Assembly (NCBI RefSeq): GCF_012726295.1
Contig: NZ_JABAOB010000010.1
Span: 62,001-126,000, forward strand
DNA: 64,000 nucleotides
Source: Chitinophaga sp. Ak27
Lineage (GTDB): Bacteria > Bacteroidota > Bacteroidia > Chitinophagales > Chitinophagaceae
Reading direction: 5' to 3'
A model generated the notes under the pieces. It was given only the letters and a program-made list of their open reading frames with translations, was not told where the DNA came from and searched no databases. Each line of letters starts with the position of its first letter. Positions within the stretch are counted from its first letter, which is position 1. Below are positions 47,647 through 56,448 of this stretch, piece after piece. The translations under genes and the position numbers were made by a program.

Positions 47647-48786
47647 CTACGCGAGTATACCGCGGCTGATAACGATCCGTTGTACTTCTGATGTTCCCTC
47701 ATAGATCTGGGTTATTTTGGCGTCGCGCATGAGGCGTTCTACGTGATATTCTTTTACGTAGCCGTATCCTCCATGCACCTGCACGGCTTCAGTGGTTACC
47801 CACATGGCTGTTTCGGAAGAGAATACCTTAGCCATAGAGCTGCTAAGCGTATAGTCGAGGTGATGGTCTTTCTCCCAGGCAGCTTTCAGGCATAACAAGC
47901 GGGAAGCTTCAATGCGGGTGGCCATATCTGCCAGCTTAAACTGGATGGCCTGGTGCTGGGATATTTCCTTGCCAAATGCTTTTCTTTCTTTGGAGTATTT
48001 GAGCGCCAGTTCATAGGCGCCACTGGCGATGCCCAGAGCCTGGGAAGCAATGCCGATACGGCCGCCTGCAAGGGTTTTCATGGCAAACTTAAATCCAAAG
48101 CCATCCTCTCCTATTCTATTTTCCTTGGGCACTTTTACATCCTGGAACATCACGCTGTGCGTGTCGCTACCGCGGATACCCAGTTTATTTTCCTTGGCAC
48201 CGATAGTAACGCCGGGCATATTCTTTTCTACAATCAATGTGTTGATCCCTTTGCTGCCTTTTTCCGGGTGGGTTTGCGCCATTACCAGGTATACGCTGGC
48301 GGAGTTACCGTTGGTGATCCAGTTCTTGGTACCATTGAGCAGGTAATGATCTCCTTTATCTTCGGCGGTAGTGCGTTGGGAGGTGGCATCAGAACCTGCT
48401 TCCGGCTCGCTCAGCATAAAGGCTCCGATAATCTGGCCAGTGGCCAGGGGAACCAGGTATTTTTGTTTTTGTTCTTCGGTGCCGAAAGTTTCCAGCCCCC
48501 AGCAAACAAGGGAGTTATTTACGCTCATAACCACAGAAGCGGAAGCATCAACTTTGGAAATTTCTTCCATGGCCAATACATAAGAGATTGCATCCAGTCC
48601 CGCTCCCCCATATTTAGGGCTTACCATCATTCCCAGGAACCCCAGTTCTCCCAGTTTCTTTATCTGTTCGGCCGGGAATTTCTGGTGTTCATCTCTTTCT
48701 ATTACACCGGGCAACAATTCGTTGATGGCAAAATCGCGAGCAGCCTTCTGTATCATCAGATGCTCTTCCGTCAATTGAAAATCCAT
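47647..48786 (-). CDS. Acyl-CoA dehydrogenase
   Basis: The 379-residue flavoprotein is full length. It has FMLSEPEAGSDATSQRTTAEDKGDHYLLNGTKNWITN for FAD/substrate contacts, ERKAFGKEISQHQAIQFKLADM, and the end YHVERLMRDAKITQIYEGTSEVQRIVISR with the catalytic Glu in YEGTSE. It resembles short-chain or butyryl-type enzymes and feeds electrons to ETF. The start is the ATG at 48786 (MDFQLTEEHLM), the usual family start; an upstream in-frame ATG adds 10 residues. It is a single gene. Confidence 0.95.
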   Translation of the reverse strand: MDFQLTEEHLMIQKAARDFAINELLPGVIERDEHQKFPAEQIKKLGELGFLGMMVSPKYGGAGLDAISYVLAMEEISKVDASASVVMSVNNSLVCWGLETFGTEEQKQKYLVPLATGQIIGAFMLSEPEAGSDATSQRTTAEDKGDHYLLNGTKNWITNGNSASVYLVMAQTHPEKGSKGINTLIVEKNMPGVTIGAKENKLGIRGSDTHSVMFQDVKVPKENRIGEDGFGFKFAMKTLAGGRIGIASQALGIASGAYELALKYSKERKAFGKEISQHQAIQFKLADMATRIEASRLLCLKAAWEKDHHLDYTLSSSMAKVFSSETAMWVTTEAVQVHGGYGYVKEYHVERLMRDAKITQIYEGTSEVQRIVISRGILA

Positions 48787-49023
48787 GGTTATAATTTTAT
48801 AGGTAATAGTGTCCAAATTATTTATAAATCAGCACCTAAAAAAATGACGCGATTAAAATTCAATGTTATCAACCATATTCGGGGAAATATTGAACAAATC
48901 GCTACAATACCTCTACTGTATTGGATTTGGTTCAGATATTATATACAACTTTTTCACCATTGCACTGTCCACTGCTTTGGGCGTTCACATAAAATCCTGT
49001 AGCTTGCCTATAATGATCTTTTT

Positions 49024-49971
49024 ATGAAGAATATTAAAATAATAGAAGTAAAATCAGAAATCGGAGCAGGAACCAGGGGCGCCAGTTTAGGAGTAGATGC
49101 GATTAAGATTGCGGCGCTGGATTTCATGAGCAATTTTTTTGTGCACTTCCCCACCGAAGCAATTGAAACGGAGAATAAACTATTATTTGAGCCCATCGAA
49201 TCCCCTTATGCTAAGCGGATCAAGGGCACTTTCAATATGTATGAGCGTATCAGCAAAAGTGTGTGTGAAACGGTAAAAGCCAACTGGTTCCCGGTTTTGT
49301 TATCGGGCGATCACAGCACCGCAGGCGCCACTATTGCCGGTTTGAAGATGGCCCACCCCAAAGCTAAGCTGGGCGTGATCTGGATAGATGCCCATGCCGA
49401 CCTGCATACACCTTATACCACCCCATCGGGCAATATGCATGGGATGCCGCTGGCCACCGCTATTGCAGAAGATAATATGGACTGTAAAGTGCATGATATC
49501 GACGAGAATACCGCCAAAATGTGGAATGCGCTTAAAAACATCGGTAAAATAGCTCCCAAAGTACTGCCGGAAGATATTGTATTCATTTCCCTCCGGGATT
49601 TTGAAAAGGAAGAAGACCACCTGATCAAACAATACGGGATGAAGGTGATTACCACCAGCGAGGTACGCCGCAAAGGGCCGGAAAACATTTCACGATCGGT
49701 ATTCCGCTACCTGAGCGACTGCGAGTATATATATGTATCGTTTGATGTGGATAGCCTGGATGCATCCATTTCCAAAGGTACCGGCACGCCGGTAAGTAAT
49801 GGATTAAGAGAGCGGGAGGCAGAGGACCTGATTGCGAAATTCATGCAGCACCGTAAGATCTGTTGTTTTGAAATTACCGAAGTAAACCCTACCCTCGACC
49901 GTGAAAACCTGATGGCGGAGATAGCCTTTAATATCCTGCAACGTAGCGTAAACGTACTGATGATGAATTAG
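49024..49971 (+). CDS. Arginase-family enzyme (arginase type)
   Basis: The 315-residue protein has all six manganese ligands: His97 in LLSGDHSTAGAT, Asp122, His124 and Asp126 in WIDAHADLHTP, and Asp241 and Asp243 in SFDVDSLDAS. The segment TTPSGNMHGMPLA matches arginase more than agmatinase or formimidoylglutamase, so arginine to ornithine and urea is the likely reaction. Its last 4 bases overlap the end of the convergent DUF3810 gene. Confidence 0.9.
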   Translation: MKNIKIIEVKSEIGAGTRGASLGVDAIKIAALDFMSNFFVHFPTEAIETENKLLFEPIESPYAKRIKGTFNMYERISKSVCETVKANWFPVLLSGDHSTAGATIAGLKMAHPKAKLGVIWIDAHADLHTPYTTPSGNMHGMPLATAIAEDNMDCKVHDIDENTAKMWNALKNIGKIAPKVLPEDIVFISLRDFEKEEDHLIKQYGMKVITTSEVRRKGPENISRSVFRYLSDCEYIYVSFDVDSLDASISKGTGTPVSNGLREREAEDLIAKFMQHRKICCFEITEVNPTLDRENLMAEIAFNILQRSVNVLMMN

Positions 49972-51056
49972 GGCTTTATTTTAAAGTAGGCGATCAACCA
50001 ACCCGTTACCTCACTATAACTGCGAATACCCTTGTCTTGCTTATTAGCTTTCAGATAGCGGTCGTACGCCGCCGTAAAGAATTCATCGGTTTTGCCGGTA
50101 TACGCTTCATAGAAGCGGATGATGGCCTTATGGTCGGCTTTCACACCAGGCACCACCCGGCTCCAGATATTTTTGGCCAGGGTGGTATCGTGATAGGCTA
50201 ATTGCCGCACGCTGTACATAAACATATCGAAATGGGCGGCATAACGGAAATGGCTATCCGGAATACTGGTGGCCGCCAGGTATCCTACAAAATTGGCATC
50301 TTCTTCCGGTGCATATCCCAGCTGGTGGGCTATTTCATGGCAGGTAATAAAGGGCACCAATACAGCGGGCACCGTCGTATTTACCTGGGCTTCTCCCGTA
50401 AAGGGGTTCAGGTAACCGGTTACCCCTGTATAGTTCAGCCATTTACCATACAAGGAAGGTTTAATGCTGGGCGCCTCGTATTGCAGGGCGGGCCAGGTAT
50501 GGGCAGCTGCGGCATAGGCAGCTATTGCCCGCTGGAAAACCGGGGTAGCGGAAGTATCTGCCTTCATTACCCCCATCGTGTCGCCGGTATTGGCTTTTTC
50601 GAGGTTGACCAATTGAAGCAGTGTATCTGAAAGTTGGTAAAGCTGTTGTGTATTATAGCGGGTGGTCACAACGCCGGTGTCGGCAGTGAGCGGGTTCCGT
50701 TCATAGTTGCCTCCCCATAACACGAGGAAAAAAAGGTAGGCCTTTAGCAGGAAATGAATGCCTTTCAGTACCAGCATACCGGTATCTTCCCAGGCGAGGC
50801 GAACGAGTTTATAACATAGATTTAACAAATAAAATATTCCTCCAATAATCCAGGCAGTATATATTACATCGCCAATGCTGAATGGAACTATACCTGTTAC
50901 ATGTCTGAAAGCCAAGCTACTCCACTTATACCACCTATGGAAGTAGAAATCGTTAAAATGATTACTCCAGGCAAATAATATTTTTAACAACAGTATAGCC
51001 GTAAGTGTTAGTACAATACGGATGATTTTCTTTTTAATCCGGATTTTTGTTTCCAT
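49968..51056 (-). CDS. DUF3810 membrane metallopeptidase-like protein
   Basis: The 362-residue protein has three membrane helices in the first 120 residues. The C-terminal domain has a zinc site FITCHEIAHQLGYAPEEDANFVGYLA near residue 236, with HExxH and a downstream Glu as in gluzincins. The family is conserved in Bacteroidota and of unknown function. Its start lies only 3 bases from the start of the divergent kinase-like gene if that gene begins at 51060. Confidence 0.88.
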   Translation of the reverse strand: METKIRIKKKIIRIVLTLTAILLLKILFAWSNHFNDFYFHRWYKWSSLAFRHVTGIVPFSIGDVIYTAWIIGGIFYLLNLCYKLVRLAWEDTGMLVLKGIHFLLKAYLFFLVLWGGNYERNPLTADTGVVTTRYNTQQLYQLSDTLLQLVNLEKANTGDTMGVMKADTSATPVFQRAIAAYAAAAHTWPALQYEAPSIKPSLYGKWLNYTGVTGYLNPFTGEAQVNTTVPAVLVPFITCHEIAHQLGYAPEEDANFVGYLAATSIPDSHFRYAAHFDMFMYSVRQLAYHDTTLAKNIWSRVVPGVKADHKAIIRFYEAYTGKTDEFFTAAYDRYLKANKQDKGIRSYSEVTGWLIAYFKIKP

Positions 51057-51071
51057 ATAATGTGGCGGAAC

Positions 51072-51950
51072 ATGATAGATGAAATTCTACAAATGCAGTT
51101 GAGTACGGCACTCTCCGAGCAATTGAAGGTAAAAATACATATAAATGAGGCAAAAAGCGTTCATGGAGGTGATATTAATAAATCTTTTCGTATAGCCACC
51201 AACGAGGGATATTTTTTTGTGAAGATGAATGATGGCGTGCGTTTCCCGGATATGTTTGCGCAGGAATACGCAGGTTTACTGGAGTTGCAGTCGGCCCAGG
51301 CGCTGGACACACCGAAACCGCTGGGTTACGGGCGGGTGAATGGACAGGCTTACCTGTTGCTGGAATTTTTAACAAAGGGGCAGGCGCTTAGCGGGTTCTG
51401 GGATGATTTTGCGGTATCGCTGGCCCGGCAGCACAAGGTAACGCAGCCTCATTTTGGTTATAACGGGCCTAATTATATTGGAAGTTTAAAGCAATACAAT
51501 ACGCCTTACAGCAGTTGGGCCGTGTTTTACGCGTTTAACCGGCTGTTGCCGCTTATCCGGATGGCATATGACCAGCAGATCGTAGATAAGCAGATGGTAC
51601 AGCAGGTGGAAACCTTATGCCGGCAGTTGCCGCATATATTTCCGGCAGAAGCGCCTGCTTTATTGCATGGGGATTTATGGTCGGGCAATTTTATGGTAGG
51701 CAGCAAGGGGAAAGTTTGTGTATTTGACCCGGCGGTATATTACGGGCATAGGGAGATGGATTTGGCGATGACCCGGCTTTTCGGTGGATTTGATACCCGT
51801 TTTTATTATGCTTATCAGGCGGCCTATCCATTATCGCCGGGATGGCAGCAACGAATAGGCATTTGCCAGTTATATCCTTTAATGGTGCATTTGTTATTGT
51901 TTGGCGGTAATTACTACAACAGTATCCGGGAGATTTTGCAATCATATTGA
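51072..51950 (+). CDS. Fructosamine-kinase family protein
   Basis: The 292-residue protein has the protein-kinase-like fold of FN3K: SVHGGDINKSFRIATNEGYFFVK, the catalytic loop LLHGDLWSGNFMV and the metal-binding FDPAVYYGHREMDLAMTRLFGGF. The family phosphorylates sugar adducts on proteins (deglycation). The start could also be the ATG at 51060, which leaves 3 bases between it and the divergent DUF3810 start. It overlaps the convergent hybrid kinase by 9 bases at its 3' end. Confidence 0.92.
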   Translation: MIDEILQMQLSTALSEQLKVKIHINEAKSVHGGDINKSFRIATNEGYFFVKMNDGVRFPDMFAQEYAGLLELQSAQALDTPKPLGYGRVNGQAYLLLEFLTKGQALSGFWDDFAVSLARQHKVTQPHFGYNGPNYIGSLKQYNTPYSSWAVFYAFNRLLPLIRMAYDQQIVDKQMVQQVETLCRQLPHIFPAEAPALLHGDLWSGNFMVGSKGKVCVFDPAVYYGHREMDLAMTRLFGGFDTRFYYAYQAAYPLSPGWQQRIGICQLYPLMVHLLLFGGNYYNSIREILQSY

Positions 51951-54377
51951 TGTTTCACCGGGGAGTGTGTCGATAAAGTCGCGCATTTTATGATATTCTT
52001 CTTCCACCAGCGGGTAGTATTTATCCAGGTCTTCCTTGATTTCGGTAAATAGCTGGGTGATTTCGGTCCTGTATGTTTCCTGGTTGAAGCGGAGTTGATT
52101 TTCCAGCTCCTGCATTTTGGCATTAATCCAGGTGAGGCCTACCATGGCAAAGTTGGGCTTCAGTTTATGCACCTGGAATTTCATTTGTTCCCAGTCGCGG
52201 TGGTCGACCAGTACATCAATTTTTCTGATTTCATCGCGGATAGTTCTGATAAAGATTTCGAACAAGTCGGCTGCATAGGAAATGTTACCCTCATAGAGAT
52301 CTGTGAGATATTTTACGTCCAAATCGCTATTAAACTCAAACCCACTTAGGTGCTGCACTTCTTCCATTATAAGTTCTGTTTCGTCTTCGTTGAGATATTT
52401 ATTAAAAATCTGTAATAGCTGGTCTGGCGTATACGGTTTTGTGAGAATATCGGTTATTCCCGCTTCTCTGGCCATTGTAGCGGTGCTTTCCATGGCTACG
52501 GCAGTGGTGGCGATAACGGGAGTAGCCACATTAGGTTGTTGTTCGTCCAGTCTGATTTTTTGCGCCAGTTCCAGTCCGTTCGTTCCCGGGATACGGATAT
52601 CCATGAGGATAAGGTCGTATTGCCTGGAGTCCAGAAAATAGGTAGCATCTGGCCCGTTGGTAGCGAGCTGGTAATTGATTTTATATTTTTCGAGCAGGCT
52701 CATGATATATCGGAGGTTCATTTGATTATCCTCTACGACAAGTACCCGGGCGTGTTCGAAGGATCTTTGCAAGAGCTTTCTGCTTAGTTTTCCGGCGTTG
52801 GTGGTGGTGAGTGGACGCCGGCTATCCATAAAGGGGATATTGAAACTGAAGCAGGTATTAAAACCAGGCAGTTCTTCCACGGCGATGGCGCCTCCCTGGA
52901 ATTCCACCAGTTGTTTGGCGATGGCGAGGCCCAGGCCGGTGCCGCCATATTTCTCGCGGATATCTCCTTCTGCCTGTTTATAGTTTTTAAAGATCAGTTC
53001 CAGTTTATCTTTCCGGATACCGATGCCTGTATCTGCCACGCGGAACCGTATCCAGAGTTTGTTATCCAGCCAGCTTTCCTGGGTGGCTTTGATAGCAATT
53101 TCACCTTCATTGGTAAACTTCTCTGCATTTCCTAACAAATTGAGTAGTATTTGGTTCAGTAGTACGTTGTCGCCGATGAGCCAGGTATTGAGGCTGGCAT
53201 CCAGTTCGGCGGTAATTTTCACGGGTCGGCGTCCCAGTTTTAGTTCAAAAGTATGGCGGAGGGATTGAATCAGTTCGCGGAGGTTGAATTCGCGTTGGTT
53301 GACTTGTATTTCCCCGGCTTCTATCCTTGAAATATCGAGAATATCACTGACGATGCCCAGCAGTATGCCGGAGGAGTGTTTGAGTATATTGACATATTCT
53401 TTCTGTTGCGGATCCAGCTGGGTTTCTTCCAGGAGGTGGGCCATGCCGATGATGGCGTTGAGCGGTGTTCTTATTTCGTGGCTCATACTGGCAAGGAAGT
53501 CTTTCTGTGCATGGCGGGCTTCGTCGGCCTGTTTGCGGGCTTCCTCCAGGTCGGTTTGCAGTTTCTTTTGCCCGGTGATGTCCATGTGGATGCCGGCGCC
53601 ACCGGTAATACGGCCATTGTGGTCGTAAATATTCGTGGAGCTGGCTAATATCCAGCGATGGGAGCCATCTTTCAGCTTTATTTCCATGTCGTATACGAGG
53701 GGAACGTTTTCCTCCTGGCGTTTCCTGCGGAGGGCCCTGGCGAAGGCACGGTTTTGTTCCGGTACGAAGACGTCGGTGATATTTTTACCGATTAATTCTT
53801 CTTCGTGATAGCCGGAGAGGCGGCAAAAGCTTTCATATACGCGGGTGATATTGCCTTTTACGTCGGTTTCGCACATGGCGGCGTTGAGGTTATTGAGGAT
53901 AATCCTGAATTTTTCCTCGTTGCGCCGGATGGCTTCCTGGGTGTGATGGCGGCGGGTAACGTCGATCGCTTGCCAGATGCTGCCGCTGAAGCCCTGGCCA
54001 TTGAAAACGGGGAGATAGGTGATTTCCCATATCTGACCATTCCGGAAGGGTACTTCCCAGCCGAACCAGGGTTTTTTCTCCTGGCGCAGGGATTTCATCT
54101 TGACTTCCAGGGGGACATTTTCGGCTACCATGGGCTTAAAGAACCGGATAAGGTCGGTATAAGTCCGGTTTACGGGAGATTCTTTGCCCATATATTGTGC
54201 AAAGATGTCGTTTACCCAGATGCAGCGGAATTTTTCATTAGTTACCAGGATACCGGCATTGGTGCTGTTGAGCCAGGCGGTAATGGGCAGAGAAAAGATG
54301 TCCGGGGCGCCATTTGTTGGCATGCCGGTGCGCTCAGAAGCAATTGTTTTCTTACTCTTTCTTCCAGTGGCCTTCAT
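51942..54377 (-). CDS. Hybrid sensor histidine kinase (PAS-PAS-HisKA-HATPase-REC-HPT)
   Basis: The 811-residue protein has no membrane helix. Two PAS domains (about 35-140 and 155-270), a HisKA domain with His300 in ASMSHEIRTPLNAIIGM, and a HATPase_c domain (LLNLLGNAEKF, ADTGIGIRKD, GGTGLGLAIAKQL) come first. A receiver domain with Asp near 593 (DLILMDIRIPGTNG) and a C-terminal HPT domain with His near 736 (FQVHKLKPNFAMVGL) follow. It is a cytosolic phosphorelay kinase; its output regulator is not encoded nearby. It ends overlapping the fructosamine-kinase gene. Confidence 0.95.
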   Translation of the reverse strand: MKATGRKSKKTIASERTGMPTNGAPDIFSLPITAWLNSTNAGILVTNEKFRCIWVNDIFAQYMGKESPVNRTYTDLIRFFKPMVAENVPLEVKMKSLRQEKKPWFGWEVPFRNGQIWEITYLPVFNGQGFSGSIWQAIDVTRRHHTQEAIRRNEEKFRIILNNLNAAMCETDVKGNITRVYESFCRLSGYHEEELIGKNITDVFVPEQNRAFARALRRKRQEENVPLVYDMEIKLKDGSHRWILASSTNIYDHNGRITGGAGIHMDITGQKKLQTDLEEARKQADEARHAQKDFLASMSHEIRTPLNAIIGMAHLLEETQLDPQQKEYVNILKHSSGILLGIVSDILDISRIEAGEIQVNQREFNLRELIQSLRHTFELKLGRRPVKITAELDASLNTWLIGDNVLLNQILLNLLGNAEKFTNEGEIAIKATQESWLDNKLWIRFRVADTGIGIRKDKLELIFKNYKQAEGDIREKYGGTGLGLAIAKQLVEFQGGAIAVEELPGFNTCFSFNIPFMDSRRPLTTTNAGKLSRKLLQRSFEHARVLVVEDNQMNLRYIMSLLEKYKINYQLATNGPDATYFLDSRQYDLILMDIRIPGTNGLELAQKIRLDEQQPNVATPVIATTAVAMESTATMAREAGITDILTKPYTPDQLLQIFNKYLNEDETELIMEEVQHLSGFEFNSDLDVKYLTDLYEGNISYAADLFEIFIRTIRDEIRKIDVLVDHRDWEQMKFQVHKLKPNFAMVGLTWINAKMQELENQLRFNQETYRTEITQLFTEIKEDLDKYYPLVEEEYHKMRDFIDTLPGETSI

Positions 54378-54585
54378 CTATTGATGGAATAGGGTACTAC
54401 GGGTTTTCAATAATTGTTCAATTGCGAAAAACAGGTATAAGATAAAGGTGAATTCCGTACCTTTGCGCCTCACGCCCGATGTCACAACATCAATATGGCT
54501 GATATTTTATGATATAAATATATATATAAATAAGATATCGTTGGTGAACAAATTTATGAAATTTTTGCAATTGCAAATATTTAAT

Positions 54586-54593
54586 TACCTTTG
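54586..54593 (+). promoter_or_regulatory. Promoter of the DUF177-rpmF-plsX operon
   Basis: TACCTTTG (-7 box, TAnnTTTG) has a TTG at 54565-54567, 18 bases upstream, a good Bacteroidota sigma-A promoter. It lies about 28 bases before the ATG at 54621. Confidence 0.7.
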
Positions 54594-54620
54594 CATCCCT
54601 CTAAAAGTGAGGATATTGAT

Positions 54621-55163
54621 ATGAAACCACTCCGCGAATTTGATATTGCCTTTGTCGGATTAAATCCGGGGGTTCATTCATTTCAGTATGCTATCGGAGA
54701 TAGTTTCTTTGATAATTTCGAAGAGCCGAAGGATTTCAGCAATTGTGCGGTGACTGTCAACCTCTTATTGGACAAAAAGAGCAATTTCTTTTTGTTGAAA
54801 TTTGAGATTGGCGGGAAGGTGACTGTTACATGTGACCGTTGTGGCGAGCCCTTTGAAATGCAGCTTTGGGATGATTTTAACCAGGTAGTAAAACTGGTAG
54901 AGAATCCGGAACAGCTGGCAAACGATGAAGAGGATCCGGAAGTTTCGTATATATTGAAAACGGAAAGCCATTTAAACGTGGCAGCCTATATTTACGAATT
55001 CATCCATTTGAGCATTCCAATGCAGCGGATCCATCCCGACAATGCCGATGGCAAGAGTGGATGTAATCCGAAGGTGATTGAAATGCTGGAGCAAATGAAC
55101 CAGCAGGCAAAAGAAAACGATAACCCAATCTGGAAAGGATTGGATAAATTTAAGGACAATTAA
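54621..55163 (+). CDS. DUF177 (YceD-type) protein
   Basis: The 180-residue protein has the YceD pattern with the CxxC pair VTCDRCGEPFEMQLW (about residues 73-87) and FIHLSIPMQRIHP, ending with NPIWKGLDKFKDN. YceD proteins sit before rpmF in most bacteria and are linked to 23S rRNA accumulation; here rpmF starts 13 bases later. The ATG at 54621 follows the promoter; an in-frame ATG at 54591 would lie inside the promoter box. Confidence 0.93.
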   Translation: MKPLREFDIAFVGLNPGVHSFQYAIGDSFFDNFEEPKDFSNCAVTVNLLLDKKSNFFLLKFEIGGKVTVTCDRCGEPFEMQLWDDFNQVVKLVENPEQLANDEEDPEVSYILKTESHLNVAAYIYEFIHLSIPMQRIHPDNADGKSGCNPKVIEMLEQMNQQAKENDNPIWKGLDKFKDN

Positions 55164-55175
55164 AAATTAAATAAA

Positions 55176-55370
55176 ATGCCAAATCCTAAACGCAGACATT
55201 CTCAGCAAAGATCAGCAAAGAGAAGAACGCATTATAAGGCGGTAGCGGATACTTTAAGCACAGACAGCGCAACCGGTGAAGTGCACCTGAGACACCGTGC
55301 TCATTGGGTGGAAAACAAACTGTACTACAGAGGTAAAGTAGTGTTGGAAAAACAGAGCGCAGCTAAATAA
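55176..55370 (+). CDS. rpmF: Ribosomal protein bL32
   Basis: The 64-residue protein begins MPNPKRRHSQQRSAKRRTHYKA, the typical basic N-terminus. The Zn-ribbon cysteines of the C+ form are replaced (EVHLRHRAHWVENKLYYRG), so this is the zinc-independent C- form. It is placed between DUF177 and plsX as in many bacteria. Confidence 0.97.
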   Translation: MPNPKRRHSQQRSAKRRTHYKAVADTLSTDSATGEVHLRHRAHWVENKLYYRGKVVLEKQSAAK

Positions 55371-55418
55371 TTATTTTACTTATTTTTACCCGAGCTAACA
55401 AGAACAAACTTGAGTTAC

Positions 55419-56372
55419 ATGAGAATCGGGCTTGATATGATGGGAGGCGACTTCGCCCCCGCAGAAGCAGTAAAAGGAGTAAAAGTATATTTAGACACTG
55501 TTGCATCTGATGTGCATCTGGTATTGATAGGAGACGAGCAACAGTTAGCTCCTTTATTAACAGCTGCACAGCTGGACCAATCAAAATATTCAGTTGTTCA
55601 TTCATCCCAGGTAATTGGGATGGATGAACATCCTACTAAGGCGCTGAAAGAGAAGCCACATTCATCTATCTCAATCGGTTTTCATTTATTGAAGGAAGGA
55701 AAAGTAGATGCTTTCATCAGTGCTGGTAACACCGGCGCCATGATGGTAGGCACCTATTATTCTATTAAGGCCATAGAAGGAGTGCAACGTCCTACTATAT
55801 CTACTCTGGTACCCCGTGAAAACGGTTCGTACGGTCTGTTACTCGATGTAGGTATCAATGCCGACTGCAAACCTGAAAACCTAGCGCAATTTGCCCTCCT
55901 TGGCTCCCTATACTCCAAGCATATCCTGAAGGTCAACAATCCTAAGGTAGGCTTGCTGAATATCGGTGAAGAAGAAGGCAAAGGCAATCTGCTCGCACAA
56001 GCCACCTATCCCCTGTTAAAAGAAAACAAACAAATCAATTTCGTTGGTAATATTGAAGGTAGAGATATCTTCTCTGAAAAATCAGATGTGATTGTTTGTG
56101 AAGGTTTTACTGGTAACGTGGTGCTGAAAATGGCAGAATCATTCCATGAAATCGCGGTAAAACGCAATATTCATGATGAATACATTAACAAACTGGATTT
56201 TGAATCATACGGCGGTACTCCTGTTTTAGGCGTTTCCAAACCTGTAATTATCGGTCACGGTATTTCCAAAGGAATGGCCTTCAAAAACATGATACAACTG
56301 GCACAACAAATTATCGACAGCAAACTGTTGGAGAAAATTAAAGAGAGCTTTGTAGCAAAAGAAGTACAATAA
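55419..56372 (+). CDS. plsX: Phosphate acyltransferase PlsX
   Basis: The 317-residue protein starts MRIGLDMMGGDFAPAEAVKG, the family's N-terminus, with ISAGNTGAMMVGTYY, LLDVGINADCKPENL, VGLLNIGEEEGKGN and VCEGFTGNVVLKMAE further on. It makes acyl-phosphate from acyl-ACP for PlsY in phospholipid synthesis. The ATG at 55419 is chosen; a TTG nine bases earlier (55410) is less likely. It is the last gene of the DUF177-rpmF-plsX operon, and the following fabH seen in many genomes is absent here. Confidence 0.96.
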   Translation: MRIGLDMMGGDFAPAEAVKGVKVYLDTVASDVHLVLIGDEQQLAPLLTAAQLDQSKYSVVHSSQVIGMDEHPTKALKEKPHSSISIGFHLLKEGKVDAFISAGNTGAMMVGTYYSIKAIEGVQRPTISTLVPRENGSYGLLLDVGINADCKPENLAQFALLGSLYSKHILKVNNPKVGLLNIGEEEGKGNLLAQATYPLLKENKQINFVGNIEGRDIFSEKSDVIVCEGFTGNVVLKMAESFHEIAVKRNIHDEYINKLDFESYGGTPVLGVSKPVIIGHGISKGMAFKNMIQLAQQIIDSKLLEKIKESFVAKEVQ

Positions 56373-56393
56373 TCCTTGCCGAAGAAGTTATTT

Positions 56394-56429
56394 AAAAAAA
56401 CCGTTTCGAATGATCGAAACGGTTTTTTT
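56394..56429. terminator. Bidirectional terminator between plsX and the NtrY-like kinase
   Basis: A perfect stem CCGTTTCGA/TCGAAACGG (56401-56409 with 56414-56422) has an ATGA loop, an A-run before it and T7 after it. Confidence 0.92.
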
Positions 56430-56448
56430 ATGGTATTCAGATAAGCTA

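Noticed and set aside
47953..49002. 349-codon plus-strand frame opposite the acyl-CoA dehydrogenase
   Set aside because: Most of it is antisense to a well-conserved gene. The remainder in the intergenic region shows no signal or domain.
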